This document shows, piece by piece, positions 15,023 to 22,898 of a stretch of 64,000 bases of DNA. Each line of letters begins with the position of its first letter. Position 1 is the first letter of the stretch. This DNA is from Moorena sp. SIOASIH. Its GTDB lineage: Bacteria; Cyanobacteriota; Cyanobacteriia; Cyanobacteriales; Coleofasciculaceae. Both the position numbers and the translations under genes were made by a program. The stretch is taken from contig NZ_JAAHIH010000006.1 of assembly GCF_010671925.1 (NCBI RefSeq), positions 434,001-498,000 on the forward strand, written 5' to 3'. The notes below the pieces were generated by a model. The model saw only the letters and a program-made list of their open reading frames with translations, made no database searches and was not told the origin of the DNA.

Positions 15023-15783
15023 ACCACTTCTACCTCTGGTTCACTTTCTTCTGGTTCACTTTCTAAAGACTCTTTTACTTGTTGTTGGTAATAATTAATT
15101 GCCGATTCGGGAAGACAGCAATCTTGGACAGTTTGAACAATTTCAGCTTTATCTAAATTACTACCTACTATTTCAAAACCACTAAAACGATCTGGTTTAC
15201 CATTTAACCAACGGGGTAATTTTAAAGGTGTAAATGCTAATTCGGATTCCCCTCGTATGAAGTCACCATAATAAATTTGTCCATCCACTAGGTCGAAAAG
15301 TCCTTTTACCCGAGCTACCTCACCGTAAGCACCTTGAGTAAGTTCCAGCCAAAAAGTAGCTAAACTATCAAAATCTAAAATTTCCCCCGTCAAAACCCCC
15401 CGATGAATCTGCGCTGTGGTTGGCCTAGTGATGTTATTTCCTGGAATAACTTCATCCGCCCAAGTATTTAACTCTGTACTATCTGTATCGCCGGGGATTA
15501 TGGCTACTCGATGGGGGTTAAAAGTTTGCAGTAAAGGTTCAATTCCGGCTAAATCCAAATACCAGGGAATCTCTAGATAAGTAATGGTTTTGTCTAATTC
15601 CGCTTCTTCCCCGGTCTGATAAATTTTTAGTTGAGGGTATTCACTTTGGAGATATATTGCATCAATGGGTACGGAATCGGTTTTAGGACTGAAATAACCT
15701 ACAGGTTTATTGGTTTGGGCTATTTGTTGACCAATCCAGTGGGTTTTACCGCCACCTGGAGGACTGGCGACAGCAATAATCAT
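15019..15783 (-). CDS. COG0523/CobW-like NTPase, putative metallochaperone
   Basis: The 254-residue protein starts MIIAVASPPGGGKTHWIGQQ, a P-loop of the CobW type. Its C-terminal half matches the CobW C-terminal domain (GEVARVKGLFDLVDG; RFSGFEIVGSNLDKAEI). It is shorter than typical COG0523 GTPases (about 320-400 residues). The CxCC metal motif and NKxD base motif are not evident, so it is a reduced member. COG0523 proteins move zinc or other metals to client enzymes and are often Zur-regulated. The neighbouring folE product is a zinc enzyme and a known client type. A Zur-like site lies just upstream. Confidence 0.65.
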   Translation of the reverse strand: MIIAVASPPGGGKTHWIGQQIAQTNKPVGYFSPKTDSVPIDAIYLQSEYPQLKIYQTGEEAELDKTITYLEIPWYLDLAGIEPLLQTFNPHRVAIIPGDTDSTELNTWADEVIPGNNITRPTTAQIHRGVLTGEILDFDSLATFWLELTQGAYGEVARVKGLFDLVDGQIYYGDFIRGESELAFTPLKLPRWLNGKPDRFSGFEIVGSNLDKAEIVQTVQDCCLPESAINYYQQQVKESLESEPEESEPEVEVV

Positions 15784-15798
15784 AAGCAGTTTTTTTTG

Positions 15799-15822
15799 AT
15801 GACGATAATCATTGTATCACAA
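15799..15822. promoter_or_regulatory. candidate Zur box upstream of the COG0523-like gene
   Basis: GATAATCATT within tgacgataatcattgtatca resembles the cyanobacterial Zur operator half-site pattern TGATAATnATTATCA. The left half fits well, the right half partly. It lies 15-40 nt upstream of the COG0523-like start. Inference by motif and context only. Confidence 0.4.
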
Positions 15823-15869
15823 AAAGAGATGAGCTTTATACCCATCTCTCATGGTGCCAAATTAATTAA

Positions 15870-16526
15870 TTAATGCATTGAAGGGTTGTAGTGAATTAAA
15901 CTCATAAACTCCTGACGGGTTTTTGGATCATTTGCAAATACACCTCTAACCGCACTAGTGGCAGTCCAAGAACCAGGTTTTTGGACTCCTCGCATTACCA
16001 TACACATATGGCTTGCTTCCACTACTACCGCCACCCCTTTTGGTTTTAATAATCCTTGAAGGGCATCGGCAATTTGGGCAGTTAATCTTTCCTGTACCTG
16101 CAAACGTCGTCCGTACATTTCACAAATACGAGCAATTTTCGACAGTCCGATTACCTTACCGTCGGGAATATAAGCGACGTGAGCGTGACCGAGAATAGGT
16201 AAAATATGGTGTTCGCAGGAGCTAAATAGGTCAATGTCCCGAACTAAGACCATTTCATTGGTATTTTCGTGAAATACTGCCCCGTTGAGGAGTTCGTCTA
16301 AAGATTGATGATAGCCAGAAGTCAGAAATTTTAAGGCTTTGACCACTCTTTTAGGAGTATCTTTCAAGCCTTCGCGGTCTGGGTCTTCTCCCAATCCTAA
16401 CAGTAAAGTCCGTACCGCTTGCCGCATCTCTTCTTCAGAAACGAGAGGTTCTTGGGTGGTATTTAGTTTTGGTAATTTGCGATTAATTTTATCAATCTGG
16501 TTGGGCTCGGACTTACCTAAGGTCAT
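15870..16526 (-). CDS. folE: GTP cyclohydrolase I
   Basis: The 218-residue protein makes dihydroneopterin triphosphate from GTP, the first step of folate and pterin synthesis. Family motifs are intact: EDPDREGLKDTPKRVVKA, DIDLFSSCEHHILP (zinc ligand Cys and active-site His), GKVIGLSKIARICEMYGRRLQVQERLTAQIA and VVVEASHMCMVMRGVQKPGSWTATSAVRG (second zinc Cys). Length fits type IA. It lies upstream of the COG0523-like gene with an 86-nt gap holding a Zur-like site. A copy in a zinc-handling neighbourhood suggests it may be a paralogue used under zinc limitation, but that is inference. Confidence 0.95.
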   Translation of the reverse strand: MTLGKSEPNQIDKINRKLPKLNTTQEPLVSEEEMRQAVRTLLLGLGEDPDREGLKDTPKRVVKALKFLTSGYHQSLDELLNGAVFHENTNEMVLVRDIDLFSSCEHHILPILGHAHVAYIPDGKVIGLSKIARICEMYGRRLQVQERLTAQIADALQGLLKPKGVAVVVEASHMCMVMRGVQKPGSWTATSAVRGVFANDPKTRQEFMSLIHYNPSMH

Positions 16527-16594
16527 GAATTTGAATTAGATGAAATTAAACAGTAACAGAAGTAGCCAAGCAGTTATTTAACTTTTGGCGAAGT

Positions 16595-16623
16595 TTATCG
16601 GTATCTATAATGATAACCGATAA
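16595..16623. promoter_or_regulatory. palindrome upstream of folE, candidate operator
   Basis: TTATCGGT (16595-16602) and ACCGATAA (16616-16623) are perfect inverted arms around a centre containing tataatgat. On the minus strand the centre overlaps an ATAATG/TATCATTAT element similar to a Zur half-site. It lies about 70-100 nt upstream of folE and could be a repressor site overlapping the promoter. Confidence 0.45.
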
Positions 16624-16759
16624 AGACTAGCTGATTAACAGGAGGAGTAGACCAAAGTTCGGACTTGATCTCGCTGCGCTGTCCGCAGAGTTGGAAAATG
16701 TGACGTAATGGTACTGGTTCCGTCGAATGTGAAGGAGATTTGCCTTGCAGGTCATGGAA

Positions 16760-17780
16760 TAGGGGCATTCCGGAGTTAATAGAAGCCTTTCCTCAATGGT
16801 GGTTGTATGATCGAACTATTTTCCTACCCATGTCCTGGATGTGGGAGTGAGGATGTGTACCCTCACCACCGCTATAGTACTCAAAACCATGGTTTCCGTA
16901 CGATTTATCATTGCCGAGAGTGTGACATCTATTTCAGCAAGACCATAACAGCCGCCACTGGTGGGTCTGACCACTCCCCTGAGTCGGTAATCCGTGATTC
17001 TTAAAGCTATAAGGAAAATTATGGGTTTTAATGCCACAGATAGAACATTAATTATGTAAAAAAAGAGTGTTATTGATTATAAAAGATGTTTATCGGGTTT
17101 CAAACCTACCCTGATGCTTTATGCCCTGCTCCATCAGTTTATTCATCAGGAGATAGAAGGAGATGAGCTGTTGACGATTGTAGATAAAAACCTACCTGCT
17201 TCAGAATCACCACGGATGGACAATGGTCTTGATGGAGCGAGGCAGTCGATTTCTATGGGAATTGCACTGTGGACCGAAAGAGCAACAGTTATTTGAGCAG
17301 GGGTTGAAAGTCGTGAGCGTTGGTGATTGACCAAACCGGAAGCCTCAATCTCAAAACCTATGGAGAACGACGATATGGCAACCTGCTGTTTGAGATCTGC
17401 CATGAGGTGATCCGCACGGGGCGACCGGGACGTCCACCAAAGCGGTTGCAAAAAGGGATCCGAGTGCGACTTAAAAATAAGGGTGCGAACTTGCGGTGCA
17501 GGTCGTAAACGAAAAAAATATCAAGCTCCTGTGCCTGAGCATCCTGAAACTGAGCATGAGGTCACCGACAGTGATATTCATGCCAATCATGGCTCAGCTT
17601 TCAATGCTTCTGGGGGACGTCGTAACGAGGGCCTTTCGGCGTAAAATCAACACCTATGCGTTAATCTCGCAAAAACCTTCAAAGAACCCTTGATGTCTAC
17701 TGGTTAGTACACAACTGTGTACGAGTTCATTTTACCACAAAGATTGTGCCTGCGGTGAAGTTAGGCATTTTGGAGGTGGG
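16760..17780 (+). pseudogene. degraded IS1-family transposase
   Basis: Frames on the plus strand carry scattered pieces of an IS1-type InsA/InsB transposase: the zinc-finger start IELFSYPCPGCGSEDVYPHH with HCRECDIYF at 16810-16940; GLKVVSVGD-like and GRPGRPPKRLQKGIRVRLKNKG at 17300-17500; TEHEVTDSDIHANHG-like; RRKINTYA; and near 17700-17770 VYWLVHNCVRVHFTTKIVPAVKLGIL. Stops and frameshifts lie between them, so the element is dead. Confidence 0.6.
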
Positions 17781-17917
17781 CATATCTTGGTCGCAGTTAT
17801 TCACAATTCGATATGCTCTGTAAACAACTAATGTCAAAACTTTTCGCTTCTCACTCGGCGGAACCAGTGCCGACTTTCGGCAATCTTTACATTTTTTGTC
17901 CTGTACTTAGATTGCCC

Positions 17918-18387
17918 AGGCCCGGGGTTGGAAACCAGGAAGTAAAGATTATGAGTTTTTGTATTTCTCCTGGATCAGCTTTGGAGAATGGTTACAAGAT
18001 TTAGTTGATTTAAATGGGAATGGTCAGATTGAACTCAGTGAATGGTTAGAATGCCTCGATAAGCGTTTAGATTATGATTTTTCTGAAGCCTTTATCAAGC
18101 TCATTGATGGTAATGAAGATGGCAAAATTGTGAGAGAGGAACTTAAACTATTTTATCAAGCTTATCAAATTGATACAACTCATATAGAGGAAGCTTTTGA
18201 AACTCTCGATCTCAATCTTGATAGTTCGATTTCTAAAGAGGAGTTCAAACAAATCTTCGAACAATTTTTGTATAGTGAGGATGTGCAAGCACCTGGAAAT
18301 TGGTTTTTAGGTGTTAGTTTAGCGAAGCAGCTCTGAAGTTTTGGGTAGTTTGTTACATTAGTCATTGGTGATTAATTATGGCTATTT
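17918..18387 (+). pseudogene. duplicated 3' end of the MFS/EF-hand gene
   Basis: This 470-base segment is nearly identical to 20255-20726, covering the last EF-hands of the transporter gene and its 3' flank through attggtgattaattatggctatttag. The open part (17959-18336) encodes three EF-hand loops (DLNGNGQIELSE, DGNEDGKIVREE, DLNLDSSISKEE). It has no transporter part and no evident start signal. It is probably a non-functional duplicate created next to the IS1 relic, though a small calcium-binding protein cannot be excluded. Confidence 0.7.
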
Positions 18388-18906
18388 AGGAATTATGGGC
18401 AATATAGCAATTATCATTTTGGTGAGGTACTTGGCTTATCCTTTTATAGCAGTCGCCAGGGCAGGCGCGGACATGACAAAAGTCTCAAACCTAAGTAAGC
18501 GCAAGAGTTTGACTTCTGACTTCTGACTTCTGATTTCTGACTTCTGCTATAAGCCAGAGGGCATAATTAAAAAGCTCTTAAAGGCAATCAGCGCCAATAA
18601 AGACTGTACCTCATTTATTTGAAAAACCCTAGATATCCAATCCAAGCGGAAGTTAAGTTGAGAGGCCGAATTGTGTAGTCAAATTTTAGTCCAGGTTATT
18701 GCAATTTTATAACTCGATTAAGATGGGATTACCATGCTTTAATAGGATAAAAGAACCCTGAAAACCTAGTTGATTTATGGGTCATAGTTTTTCGAGCTTA
18801 AACAGATGAGGGGCTGTCGCCGGAACCTGCGTCTGGCTCTTGTAAGCTCCGTCCCACGCTCACCCTATCGAGCCGGTGAGGTTGGGCTTGTCCGGTTCTA
18901 GTTAAA
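18388..18906. other. intergenic region without a gene
   Basis: No gene is supported. A ctgacttctgacttctga tandem array lies at 18510-18546. The rest up to the transporter start shows no clear element. Confidence 0.5.
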
Positions 18907-18930
18907 TTGAGTATACATTCAAGACATTCT

Positions 18931-20673
18931 ATGAAAGCCCAAGACAATAAGCGTGGGTTGATGCTGGTTTTATGCGCTAGTGTATTTATAGATTACATTA
19001 GTTATGGTATCGTCATTCCCCTGCTACCCTTCTACGCTCAGTCTTTTGGTGCATCACCGATGGTAATTGGGCTCCTGGTCAGCGTGTTCCTATTCATGCA
19101 GCTATTTGCTTCACCGGTGTGGGGGAGTTTAAGCGATCGCATCGGTCGCCGCCCAGCATTACTGCTAAATATAGCTGGTAGTGGTCTTTCCTGTCTTTGG
19201 TTTGGTTTAGCCAATTCCCTGTGGATGTTATTTGGGGCTAGGGCTTTGGCTGGGGCAAGTAGTTCCAGTATTACCATTGCTCAGTCCTATATTACAGACA
19301 TAACTACACCTGAGAATCGGACTAGTAGCTTGGGGTTTTTAGAAGCAGCGACTGGATTTGGTTATCTGCTAGGTCCAGCTATCGGTGGTCTGTTAGTTGG
19401 TGCCGACCCTGACAATCTCAACTTCCGTTTACCAGGATTTGCTGCGGCTGGAGTATCACTGCTGACGCTATGCTTTGCTGTAATTGCTTTACCGAGTTTA
19501 AGGAGGCCAAAGTCACTAGGGACAGTTGAAACCAGCTGGGAACCTCAGAGGCTGTTGATGAGTGGTATTGAGGTTTTACGACGACCGCTATTGGGTACCC
19601 TAATCGGTATCGTTTTCTTAGCAATGTTTGCAGGAAAAAGTTCTATGGCAATCTTCCCTCTGTGGTGCGAGCATCAGTTCGGCTGGGGACCTCGAGAGTA
19701 TGGCTACCTCATTATCTTCTGCTGCATGTTAGGGGTAACTACCCAAATTGGCTTGATCAGACCCCTGACCCGATGGTTCCCAGAGGCTAAATTACTAATT
19801 TGGGGGTTAATCAGTATGGGCGTAGGGCTACTGCTGATTTCTTTCTCCACTAGTTTACCCTTGTTGCTAGGGGCAATGGTTTTTGCCACGTGCGGTCAAG
19901 CTGTTGCTAATCCAGCAAACATCAGTTTAATTTCTCAATTGGCTGGGGCTAAGCAGCAGGGAAAAACCCTCGGAGTAGGGAAATCTATTCGCAGTTTAGC
20001 CAGCTTAACTGGAGCGATTTGGGGGGGATTTGTATTTGAAGCCCTTGGACCTAACTGGCCCTACTGGATAGGTGGATTTCTGATGCTGGGAGTGGCTGCT
20101 TTCAGTTGGAGCCAAATTACCAACTCACGCCTATCTACTGTGGCGCACAAGCGACGTCAACGCAAACTAATCTATTTGTTTAACATCTTAGACTTCGACA
20201 AAAATGGGGTGATTGAGCTGGCTGATTTTGAGCAAGCTGTCGAGAATATTGCCCAGGTCAGGGGTTGGAAACCAGGAAGTAAAGATTATGAGTTTTTGTA
20301 TTTCTCCTGGATCAGCTTTGGAGAATGGTTACAAGATTTAGTTGATTTAAATGGGAATGGTCAGATTGAACTCAGTGAATGGTTAGAATGCCTCGATAAG
20401 CGTTTAGATTATGATTTTTCTGAAGCCTTTATCAAGCTCATTGATGGTAATGAAGATGGCAAAATTGTGAGAGAGGAACTTAGACTATTTTATCAAGCTT
20501 ACCAAATCGATACAACTCATATAGAGGAAGCTTTTGAAACTCTCGATCTCAATCGAGACAATTCTATTTCTAAAGAGGAGTTCAAACAAATCTTCGATCA
20601 ATTTTTGTATAGTGAGGATGTGCAAGCACCTGGAAATTGGTTTTTAGGTGTTAGTTTAGCGAAGCAGCTCTGA
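18931..20673 (+). CDS. MFS transporter fused to four EF-hands
   Basis: The N-terminal 400 residues are a TetA-like DHA1 major facilitator with about twelve membrane segments, motif A GSLSDRIGRRP and the motif C-like LEAATGFGYLLGPAIGG. A basic linker (HKRRQRK) then leads to four EF-hand loops starting at DFDKNGVIELAD, DLNGNGQIELSE, DGNEDGKIVREE and DLNRDNSISKEE (about residues 421-550 from this start). EF-hands bind calcium, so export activity may be calcium-gated from the cytoplasmic side. I chose ATG 18931; a TTG at 18907 is in frame. The cargo is unknown. The EF-hand tail is duplicated 2.3 kb upstream. Confidence 0.85.
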   Translation: MKAQDNKRGLMLVLCASVFIDYISYGIVIPLLPFYAQSFGASPMVIGLLVSVFLFMQLFASPVWGSLSDRIGRRPALLLNIAGSGLSCLWFGLANSLWMLFGARALAGASSSSITIAQSYITDITTPENRTSSLGFLEAATGFGYLLGPAIGGLLVGADPDNLNFRLPGFAAAGVSLLTLCFAVIALPSLRRPKSLGTVETSWEPQRLLMSGIEVLRRPLLGTLIGIVFLAMFAGKSSMAIFPLWCEHQFGWGPREYGYLIIFCCMLGVTTQIGLIRPLTRWFPEAKLLIWGLISMGVGLLLISFSTSLPLLLGAMVFATCGQAVANPANISLISQLAGAKQQGKTLGVGKSIRSLASLTGAIWGGFVFEALGPNWPYWIGGFLMLGVAAFSWSQITNSRLSTVAHKRRQRKLIYLFNILDFDKNGVIELADFEQAVENIAQVRGWKPGSKDYEFLYFSWISFGEWLQDLVDLNGNGQIELSEWLECLDKRLDYDFSEAFIKLIDGNEDGKIVREELRLFYQAYQIDTTHIEEAFETLDLNRDNSISKEEFKQIFDQFLYSEDVQAPGNWFLGVSLAKQL

Positions 20674-20809
20674 AGTTTTGGGTAGTTTCTTACATTAGTC
20701 ATTGGTGATTAATTATGGCTATTTAGTTTGAAAATTCCCACTCATGGTAAACCCTAGGGCGATCCGAACGTGCGATCGCACCATAAGAACCTGCCGCAAA
20801 GTTGAGACT

Positions 20810-22237
20810 TCACCGGACTGGAACCCCAATTTTCGGCAGACTACGAGCAATAATCACTAAGTGATCACCAGACAGCAGTGTTTGATCTTTAGGGGGATTA
20901 ATTAGGGTTTCCCGATCTCCATTGCTATTGCGCTCTATGGCGATCAAAGTTGTATCAAACTCCTCTTTCAACCGCTGAGCAGCTTCCCAGAACGAAATGT
21001 TAACCCACTTCTGTGGTAATACAATTTTGTAGAATTGGTTTCCCACTTGCACAGTTAGCAACTCTGACAGCACGTCCACAGCTCCTAGGTTCCGAGCTGA
21101 GGTAGCAATTAAGTGACTCGCTAGTTCATCAACAACAACGACATCTTCAACGCCAGCTACTCGCAGTTGGACATTGTTTTTCCGGTCAAGGAGTTGAGCG
21201 CAAGTGTAGATTTCGGGTTGGAGTTTTTCAATGGTCAAGGCAGCTAGGACTGTCCGTGCATCCCGGTCTTGGTCACTTCGAGGACGAGTAGAATCAGCAA
21301 GGAGGATTGCCCGTGAGGCATGATAGATCCCCACACTTTCGAGGACATCAATAGTAGTGTAATCACCAATATAGAAATATATTTGGGAACGGTTAACTCC
21401 CTTGAGTTCCGACTCTGGTGTGTCGGTAAACTCTGCCACAACCACCATTGGATAGTGCTTGAGCTCAGAGTCTGCCTGGAGTTCCTCAATTAGTAGGTGA
21501 CCACCTCGGTTCCAGCCGCAGATAACAATGTGATTGCGCAGTTCATCCAGTTCCAAGTATTTCACCTCCATGACTGTTCTAAGTCGTTGCACCATTACTG
21601 CTGAAACTACACCGGTGAAGACCGCAAACATGGTTAACCCCCCAATTACTACCATGAGGGTAATCAGACGTCCAGCATCAGTCTGGGGTTGACCACCAAT
21701 AGGTTCTCCTGAGATTAGGGTAAAAAAACTCCACCATAAAGAGTCTCTTAGGGAAGCAAATGACTCATTCTGTCCTCCCTCCAGCAGATAAATCCCTAAA
21801 GCACCGACTAATGTAATTAAGCCGATAATCAGAAAAACTCCAATCTGAGCACTAATACTAGCAGCGAGTGAGGAAGAGATGCGGTTGAGGTTACGGTTTA
21901 CCAAAATTCCGACTCTGAGCAGCCTTAACATCCGTAACACTCGCAATAAGCGGAATGCCCGTAACAAAGGCAGCACAGCAATAATATCCAGCCAGTAGTG
22001 ACGTAAGAACCGACGTTTGTTTCTTGCCACTAGGTAGCGGATCGTTAATTCTATGATAAATATGCCCGTCAGTAGCTCTTCGCTTACATAGACCAGTCCA
22101 TATATGAAACCTGCACCCTCTAGACTTGTTTCAAGAACCACTAAAACTACCGAAAGTAGAATTAGCAGAATGAGGGTGAATTCAGTTTGGGGAGCGTGAA
22201 TGAACTGGTCAAGACGGGACTTGAGGGTTGATGACAA
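20810..22237 (-). CDS. six-TM voltage-gated-like ion channel with RCK/TrkA domains
   Basis: The 475-residue protein has five or six N-terminal membrane segments with an S4-like arginine ladder (RAFRLLRVLRMLRLLRVG), a pore loop and a final helix. Then comes a Rossmann TrkA-N/RCK domain (HIVICGWNRGGHLLIEEL, about residue 235 on) and a TrkA-C-like end. That is the plan of ligand-gated potassium channels. The pore loop reads FFTLISGEPIGG where the potassium filter TVGYGD would be, so selectivity may differ. The start MSSTLKSRLDQF is preceded by AT-rich DNA. Single gene, convergent with the transporter. Confidence 0.8.
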   Translation of the reverse strand: MSSTLKSRLDQFIHAPQTEFTLILLILLSVVLVVLETSLEGAGFIYGLVYVSEELLTGIFIIELTIRYLVARNKRRFLRHYWLDIIAVLPLLRAFRLLRVLRMLRLLRVGILVNRNLNRISSSLAASISAQIGVFLIIGLITLVGALGIYLLEGGQNESFASLRDSLWWSFFTLISGEPIGGQPQTDAGRLITLMVVIGGLTMFAVFTGVVSAVMVQRLRTVMEVKYLELDELRNHIVICGWNRGGHLLIEELQADSELKHYPMVVVAEFTDTPESELKGVNRSQIYFYIGDYTTIDVLESVGIYHASRAILLADSTRPRSDQDRDARTVLAALTIEKLQPEIYTCAQLLDRKNNVQLRVAGVEDVVVVDELASHLIATSARNLGAVDVLSELLTVQVGNQFYKIVLPQKWVNISFWEAAQRLKEEFDTTLIAIERNSNGDRETLINPPKDQTLLSGDHLVIIARSLPKIGVPVR

Positions 22238-22898
22238 GTTTAGATATTCTATACTAAATGGAATTTACTCCATTTAATATTAAGAATATTTAATTCTGAA
22301 TGCTTCCCCCACCCGCGTTCTCGTGGTGTGGGTATCCGTCTTAATTACAAGGTTTTATCCCTCGCGACAGGCGGCATTCTCGCGCCTGTTGCCAGGACTT
22401 TTGCGCTTACTATTCCCCCAAGTCGTTGTCTTGATGCAATAGCGAGTGGGGGAAACCACGGCAGTCGCTCATGGGGGGAACCCCCAAGACCGCGCTGCCT
22501 CCCCAAGACCGCGCTGCATCGCTTCCGCTGTGGGGCTTATGTTTAGAAACTTTCACCTAGAGTCTGACGTTTATAAACCGACAGAGCGAGGAAAAACAGG
22601 TTTAATTTCCGATACTTTTTAGCTACCAAAGTCTACCAAGATAAACTTTAGCCCGCCAATGCAAGCTGATTCGAACGCCAGGGGGTATCTCCCAAAGCAC
22701 GAAGAAATATTCCTCGTGCGCCATTAAAGTTATAGAACCAGATCCAATGTCACTACAAAACCCTTGGTTTTCGGAAAATTTGTTTAATTGAGACAAGATC
22801 ATGGCACTAATATCATAGTTAAAGTGTAGCAAATTACTTGAGGCAATGGCCAAGCTTTGTGATACTTTTGCCTACTGTCCACTAACCCTCGGAAACTC
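22238..22898. other. intergenic region with a dispersed repeat
   Basis: It contains a copy of the GC-rich dispersed repeat seen at 5103-5205 (here about 22430-22530). A 76-codon minus-strand frame at 22623-22853 has no good start signal. Nothing else is recognised. Confidence 0.5.
22430..22530. repeat. dispersed GC-rich repeat, second copy
   Basis: Nearly the same sequence as 5103-5205, including ggcagtcgctcatgggggg and two ccccaagaccgcgctgc units, in the same orientation. Confidence 0.8.

Noticed and set aside
22623..22853. 76-codon minus-strand frame downstream of the membrane-protein gene
   Set aside because: No good start signal and no recognisable sequence; kept as unassigned intergenic DNA.
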